From the NCBI RefSeq assembly GCF_014633365.1, contig NC_068350.1, forward strand, positions 26,499,680-26,563,679: DNA of 64,000 bases. The letters run 5' to 3'. The position numbers and the translations under genes are program-made. Source of the DNA: Diospyros lotus. Taxonomy: Eukaryota; Streptophyta; Magnoliopsida; Ericales; Ebenaceae. This document shows, piece by piece, positions 58,613 to 64,000 of the stretch (position 1 is the stretch's first letter; each line of letters begins with the position of its first letter). Under the pieces are notes generated by a model, which searched no databases, had not been told where the DNA came from, and saw only the letters and a program-made list of their open reading frames with translations.

Positions 58613-59521
58613 TTGGATTAACGTTGAAATCAAATCAGTCACATACAAAATAAAATAAATATAACCTTTAGATTTTTGAGTTGTTTGTAGATCTGAGTTG
58701 TCTAAGCGTTGGGTCTTTAACTCGTGATACATGGCACGCATCCGTTGGCAAGGAGAGTAGAATGAGAGTGCTAGCTCCTTCTCCTTTTCACGGCTTGTAT
58801 ATGGACGAAAAAAACCTCATTGTTTCAAATTGATGTGTAAAGGAAATGGGAAAGAATGAATGACAATTTTTTTTTAACTATTGAAAAATCACAAAACCAT
58901 TTATTTTATTTGGGCAACCCATAAAGGGGTATTTATAGAGGAGTAAGCCCTCATAAGGTTTCTTAAACCCTAATGGATATGAGTTGGCCCATTTATCCTA
59001 GTCCAACTAGTAATTAATTAAATGACTCAAATCCAATTATAAGTTTAAATAAAATATTTGGTTCAAATCTGATTTAAGCTCAAATATAATATTTAATTTA
59101 ATATTTGGTCCAAATCTAATTTAAGCTCAAATATAATATTTAATTTAATATTTGACATAAATTCAATTTAGTTCAAATATTAATATAATTTAATATTTGG
59201 ATAAAATACTTTATTTAGCCCAAATATTAACTTAAGATCAAATATATTTTATTTCTCATTTACCACTCCAACAAATAGAAAATTATTAAATTAGAAATTC
59301 CTTTCTAATTTAATTAATTGTCATTTTTGGGAAACTCTTTTCTTTATGATGACCTCTCGTCATATTGATATCATTATGTCTATTTATTCTTTTTCCGTGA
59401 GAATCTACGACGACACAATTTATTGTGAAAGTGTCCCACTTAACCATACGTCTGCTATTCTGGTTTAAGCCAGGAACTGTATCTATTGCATATGACTCAT
59501 TAGGCTTCCAAATATGTTGGC
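58613..59521 (-). mobile_element. LTR-like segment with ~50-bp AT-rich repeat
   Basis: A minus-strand TATA-like sequence lies in GGGGTATTTATAGAGG (about 58926). From 59040 to 59200 a unit of about 50 bp (GCTCAAATATAATATTTAAT, then TTTAATATTTGGTCCAAAT) is repeated about 2.5 times. The ends were not found. It is cut on the right by the element starting at 59522. Confidence 0.4.
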
Positions 59522-62500
59522 TGTAACACCCCGCCTTACACGGGCGTGTCATTATAAGGGGATTTCTAAGAATTTTTTTTTTTTCAAGTTCATCACACGC
59601 GGTGTATCAAGAACAATCTTCACATGCTTCAACATACCTGACATATATGATGGCCAGCACCCGCGATGATTTCAAGAACTATATTCACATGCAGATAAGA
59701 TCCTGAAAACCCAGCCCTGCTCATTTAACTAACAAGATCAATAATCTTAAACTAAACGAAACATAGTAATACGCAGCGAATATAATAACATCAAAATGCC
59801 GTGGCATTCCACGAGGTTCTTACATAGTATTTCTCCAACAAAATACGTAGTACAAATCTACCAAATGATAACAAGATTACCATACAACCGTTCATATGTA
59901 TAACGAAATTAGTACTATCATCTCAAAATGATACAACAGCTATCAAACTAAACACTATTGGCCCTCAACTGGCTACGTCCTCGCCTTCGTAGTAGCCCTG
60001 GCTAGAACATTGAATGTTTTAGGGGCATAACCCAGATTAGATGATAAAACATCTAAGTGATGACACGATACAACTTACTGAATGCATGAAACACATACGA
60101 GCATGGCATATACAAACAACGACAACATGCAACACGTCTATCTTGAGAAATCTCCCTAGCATACTTAACCTCTTATGGAAAATCCATTCCATACACCTTT
60201 GGGGTTGACCTTACCGTGACATACTTAATCCCCGAGTGCCCTACTGTGTCACCCGATTACTAGGATTAACCTTGTCCCATTCTCAAGAAGACCCCATCCC
60301 GTCCCCCACGAACATAACAATGACACAAAAATCAATACCCTGATGATATGAAAAACCATACACCATGGATTGACTCTTTTACAAGTAAAAACAGTTGATG
60401 CAATATACCACATGATCAATAAGCATACGATGCCATAAGTACATAAGTAAAACGTCTATGCATAACATCCCAAGTTATGGAAGGTATAATTGCTCATTGG
60501 AACTGGTTCAATCACATGTAACCTAAGCTCAGGAGGGTAAAACCGTTCACCTGAACCCATTACACACACAAACACACTTCCAAACAAGGGTAAGATTGGA
60601 ATCAAACCACTCACCTTAACTCGGTAAAAGCTAATTTTTGCCTTAAAAAGTGTGTTGTACCTTAAAAATCGTGCAATCCTTCCCTCAAAAAGCGTGCCGC
60701 CTGCTGCCCTCTTCACTTCTTTTTACTTTTTTTTCTTGGGCTTTAAACCCCAAATTTTTCCAGAAATTAAATTAATTAAATGAACTTCACATTCATTCAA
60801 TTTTTGCCTCTATTTCTCCATAATTAAGGCTTAAACAACACTCTTGATGCTTCCACAACAACTCATACGAAAGTGAGATTCAACCTAGGATTCAACATGC
60901 CAAAAGCCACTATCTTATTTCAATTTAAAATCAACACTTCAATAGAAAATACACTCATAAACTTAGGCTTTAACAAGCCATCACCAATCAAATAATTTTA
61001 CATTTCTTAAATCAACACCACAACTTAGGCTTCCATAAGCCATGAATTTACAACAAATAAATAAACACCATGAGCTTCCAACCACAAGCTTGCAACTCTT
61101 CCTTTTCTCTTTTGATGTAAGAACAACCTACAAGGGGAGGATAAAACCTCATGAGCCACAAAGCTCAATAAGGGTGCAATGAACATAAGTATGAATAAAA
61201 ACATAATATGTGATGCCAAATGCATGCATACAACATGGTTAGGGCTTCCACATCCTCACAACCACCTTGGTTTGAGGCTTTAAACTACCCTACCCCACAC
61301 AACCTCATGCCCATAGGTCCTTAAGCACAAACAACATGCCAATGCACACACTCAAAGTTTAAATACATACTTACAACTTGCAAAGCCACCATCCCATGGG
61401 GCTATCCCTTACCTTAGCATTCTTTGAAGCTTCAAACTCTCACTGGCTTCTTTCCAACACTTCTCCTAAAGAGATTCCTTGAAACAAAATATAAAGAAAG
61501 TAAGCTACCATTCAAGAGAAATAAAAAGATCACTAAACTAAGGAAGAACCCTTACCTTCATCTTCTTTCTTTTCTTTTCTTTCCCCTTTCTTCTTCTTTC
61601 CTTTCATTGGAAAGCTTCTCTTTTTCTCTTACTTTCCTTCTTTCTTTCAAATGGCAAAAATTGAGACAAAGGCTTACTTTCCCCTTTTATACTTCTCTTG
61701 TCTTGAAATCTCAATTTCAAGAGTTCATCTTAGCCTTTGATTTCCATTTACTTTTTGAGAGAAAAATCCCAACCATCCATCTCTTTAGATTAAATACATG
61801 TCTCTTGGAAGAAACACAATCCATGCCATTTCCTCTCTTTAAATCTCAACCATTGGATTACTTTTTCCTTTACAAGACTTAATCTCTACCTTTAATAGGA
61901 AGCACAATCCATGTGCCTTTCCAAGAATTAATCTTAGCCATCCAAAATTAGTCTTTAAATTAACTCATTATTAAATGCTTCATTTTCCATTTAAATAAAT
62001 CCCATAATTTTCAAACATTAATGGGTGACTAATTTCCCATTTCCCTTTGGATTTATTTAATTCACCATAATCATTCTCTTTATTAAATGCTTGAGAGACT
62101 AATTAGCATTTCTTTTTGCATTTAATTAATTCCCTCATTTAACTTGAACTACATTAAGCCATGTGTCACTCCAAGACACCAACCTTGGCTCCCAAGTTCT
62201 AATCTCATCCCTCCATGTGGCATTACCACATTAATTCACCATTTTAGGAAAAATTAATTATTTTCTCAAATAATTGCATATTCTCCATTTTCCATTTAAT
62301 ATGGAATTTCTTTTAATTCTCTCCATAATGACTCTCATTTAATGCTTGAGAGACTAAATTCCTTTTCTTTTTCAATTTATTTAAATCCCACTCTTGCTTC
62401 ACAAGATCATGCCAAGTGTCCCACTTACACTTAATCAAACTAATTTATTATTCTCAAATTAAATTAAATCCCATTCCATGAGATATTGCCAAGTGTCACC

Positions 62501-62771
62501 AATCTAACCTACTTGGCTTCCATTTAATTTCTAATTATCCATGCACTTAAACAAGAATTAATTCTCCCAAAATTAATTCTTCAATATAAATAATTTCTTC
62601 AAAAATAATTTACTCTGTTATGGGACTGAACTCCAAATTACCATTTTACCCCTCTTAAGGCATCCTATATATTATGTGCCTTTTCTTTAATTTAAGGGCA
62701 ATTATGAAAATTTTCATATACCAATATTCTCTTAATTGATAATTTTATCATAACTTATCAAGGGTATTACA
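59522..62771 (-). repeat. 3' LTR of a minus-strand Ty3/gypsy-type element running off the right edge
   Basis: The 3250-bp LTR runs TGTAACACCCCGCC...AGGGTATTACA. Directly to its right the complement of a polypurine tract and element 3' sequence follows, so this is a true 3' LTR with an internal region attached, not a solo LTR. Minus orientation is supported by CCACTCACCTTAAC (60607-60620) and a TATA complement in CCCCTTTTATACTTC (about 61682). The left TSD would be TTGGC (59517-59521); the right end lies outside the window. Long pyrimidine tracts at 61560-61640 produce a meaningless 152-codon frame. Confidence 0.8.
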
Positions 62772-64000
62772 TTTCACCCCTCTTAAAAGAATTTCGTCCT
62801 CGAAATTTCATTTCCATTCTCTTCTTCCCAGATATCACCTTCTTGGGTTACTCACCAAATTCTCATGCTCGAGAATCTCATAACCTATCCATTTCTCACC
62901 CTTACCTCGGGAAATACCCACCTCAAGGCTTCTCTTAGACTTTTGGTCCTCCAACTCTCGAGGACATTCACCAACTGAATACCACTTTGGCCTCCAGCCA
63001 AACTGCACCACTGGTCGCTGGTCATGTTTACTGCAATGATGTCCATCACTGGATGGATTTTCTTTGTTTCGAAGCATCACTTTGCCGTCCACTTCCCATT
63101 TTCCCATCGATCGAACAAGTTTTCACTAACATTGCATCACTGATCAGTTCACAACGATTTTACGCCGATCACACATGGCAACGTTTCCCACTGCCAATCA
63201 CACATGGCCATGATTTTACGCTGGTCCAACCAACAACGTCTTAGCACTGATCATTCACTGCAATGTCACCTCTAGTGCCCACCAGACACTCTGACACCTA
63301 TTAATCACATGCATGCTTAGGTTGAGTCGATCCTTATGGCAACTTCTCGTTACCGATCAACTTACCATGCTAGCACTACATGGGAAGTAACCATTTGGCC
63401 CACCCATCCAACTTTGACCATTTCATACATGGTCTTCTACTTTGACCAGCTGACCCTCATTTATCGATACAATTATGCATAATCGACCTACCCAACACCA
63501 TGCCAGGTACTTACACATTTCAATCGTACGTGCATTACCCGAGTTCACCTCGAGCTTGGCGACGCACGCACCATCACAATCTCACCTCGAGCTTAACCAT
63601 GCTCGGGCCACAACCTTCTCCCAACTAGGAGTTCTTCGCATTAAGCACACAAAGATACCTATTAGCCGATATCACACCCTAGTAGGGGTCTTATACCCAT
63701 AACAGGGAACTCTTCATTGAGCAACCCCCTTCAATACTTCACCCAATTCAGCTTTCACAATCATGCCCCATGCTAGGCCTTACCTTGGCTATTAAACCCT
63801 AACGCGAGTCAAGGATCCTACCATTGCGCTTAAGATCGCGAAACCATTAATCAGCCCTCGTCATCACCCACGGTGCGTGGCACAAGTGATTGGCTTATTA
63901 CCATCTGCATAATCACTTATTGCATCGCACCTGTAGAACGACTCATGCCTTTGGTCCGCACCACAACAAGCTGACATGGTTATACCCCCAATCTTGTAGC
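62772..64000 (-). mobile_element. Internal region of the minus-strand gypsy-type element
   Basis: It starts with a PPT complement (TTTCACCCCTCTTAAAAG) and GAATTTCGTCCTCGAAATTT, a frequent 3' end of plant gypsy elements. Beyond this no integrase or chromodomain is readable. The sequence has short repeats of ATCACACATGGC and CTCGAGCTT. Either the coding part lies beyond the window or the element is non-coding (LARD-like). Confidence 0.55.

Noticed and set aside
61424..61882. 152-codon + strand open frame
   Set aside because: It is made of F/L/S-rich translation of pyrimidine tracts inside a minus-orientation LTR, with no domain.

Overview
This window is plant nuclear DNA, almost certainly from an angiosperm. 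It holds one clear host gene in 64 kb. The rest is decayed LTR retrotransposons (Ty1/copia, Ty3/gypsy, an Athila-like gag, a Cassandra-type TRIM), solo LTRs, one MITE-like element and AT-rich spacer. The host gene is an intact, uninterrupted 518-codon frame at 36089-37645 on the + strand. It encodes a membrane-anchored protein with a C-terminal FkbM-like methyltransferase domain. Its leader holds two short upstream ORFs, a (TC)14 tract and a run of 20 C.

Layout: 1-4790 is the inside of a minus-strand retroelement, with a ~288-bp tandem repeat, a coiled-coil ORF remnant and an LTR-like end. 4791-9464 is LTR fragments and AT-rich spacer. 9465-28155 is a nested stack. The outermost element is a 5'-truncated Ty1/copia. 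A gag-only Ty3/gypsy element (11604-19388) sits inside its RNase H, and a solo LTR (14700-17258) sits inside that gag. The copia 3' LTR (19955-28155) was itself hit by an LTR (20003-24676) that carries a further LTR (21024-23304), and separately by a third (25240-27020). 28156-35500 is spacer, LTR fragments and a 592-bp MITE-like element. 35700-37645 is the host gene, with non-coding flank to about 40800.

41847-49119 is a mosaic. A Cassandra-like TRIM carrying a 5S rRNA-like sequence is split exactly at its primer-binding site by an Athila LTR-gag piece. This is followed by gypsy RT-RNase H on the minus strand joined head-to-head to integrase on the plus strand, and then a 3' LTR. 49120-58612 holds two related ORFs of the putative gypsy-type transposon family (PF04195-like). 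The second is cut by an LTR (53397-57325) that itself contains another (54160-55444). 59522-64000 is the 3' LTR and start of the internal region of a minus-strand element.

Six nested insertions were delimited by reading TG...CA termini and 5-bp target-site duplications (TSDs) directly: ACTAG/ACTGG, GTGGG, GTGCG/GTGCA, CTCAG, CTCAT and ATTGG. A seventh, CACAG, is somewhat less certain. In two of them the host reading frame continues exactly across the site when the insert is ignored. All coding parts of the elements carry stops or frameshifts. No tRNA gene, true rRNA gene, CRISPR array or organelle insert was seen. Family names come from recognising motifs by eye, not from a search.
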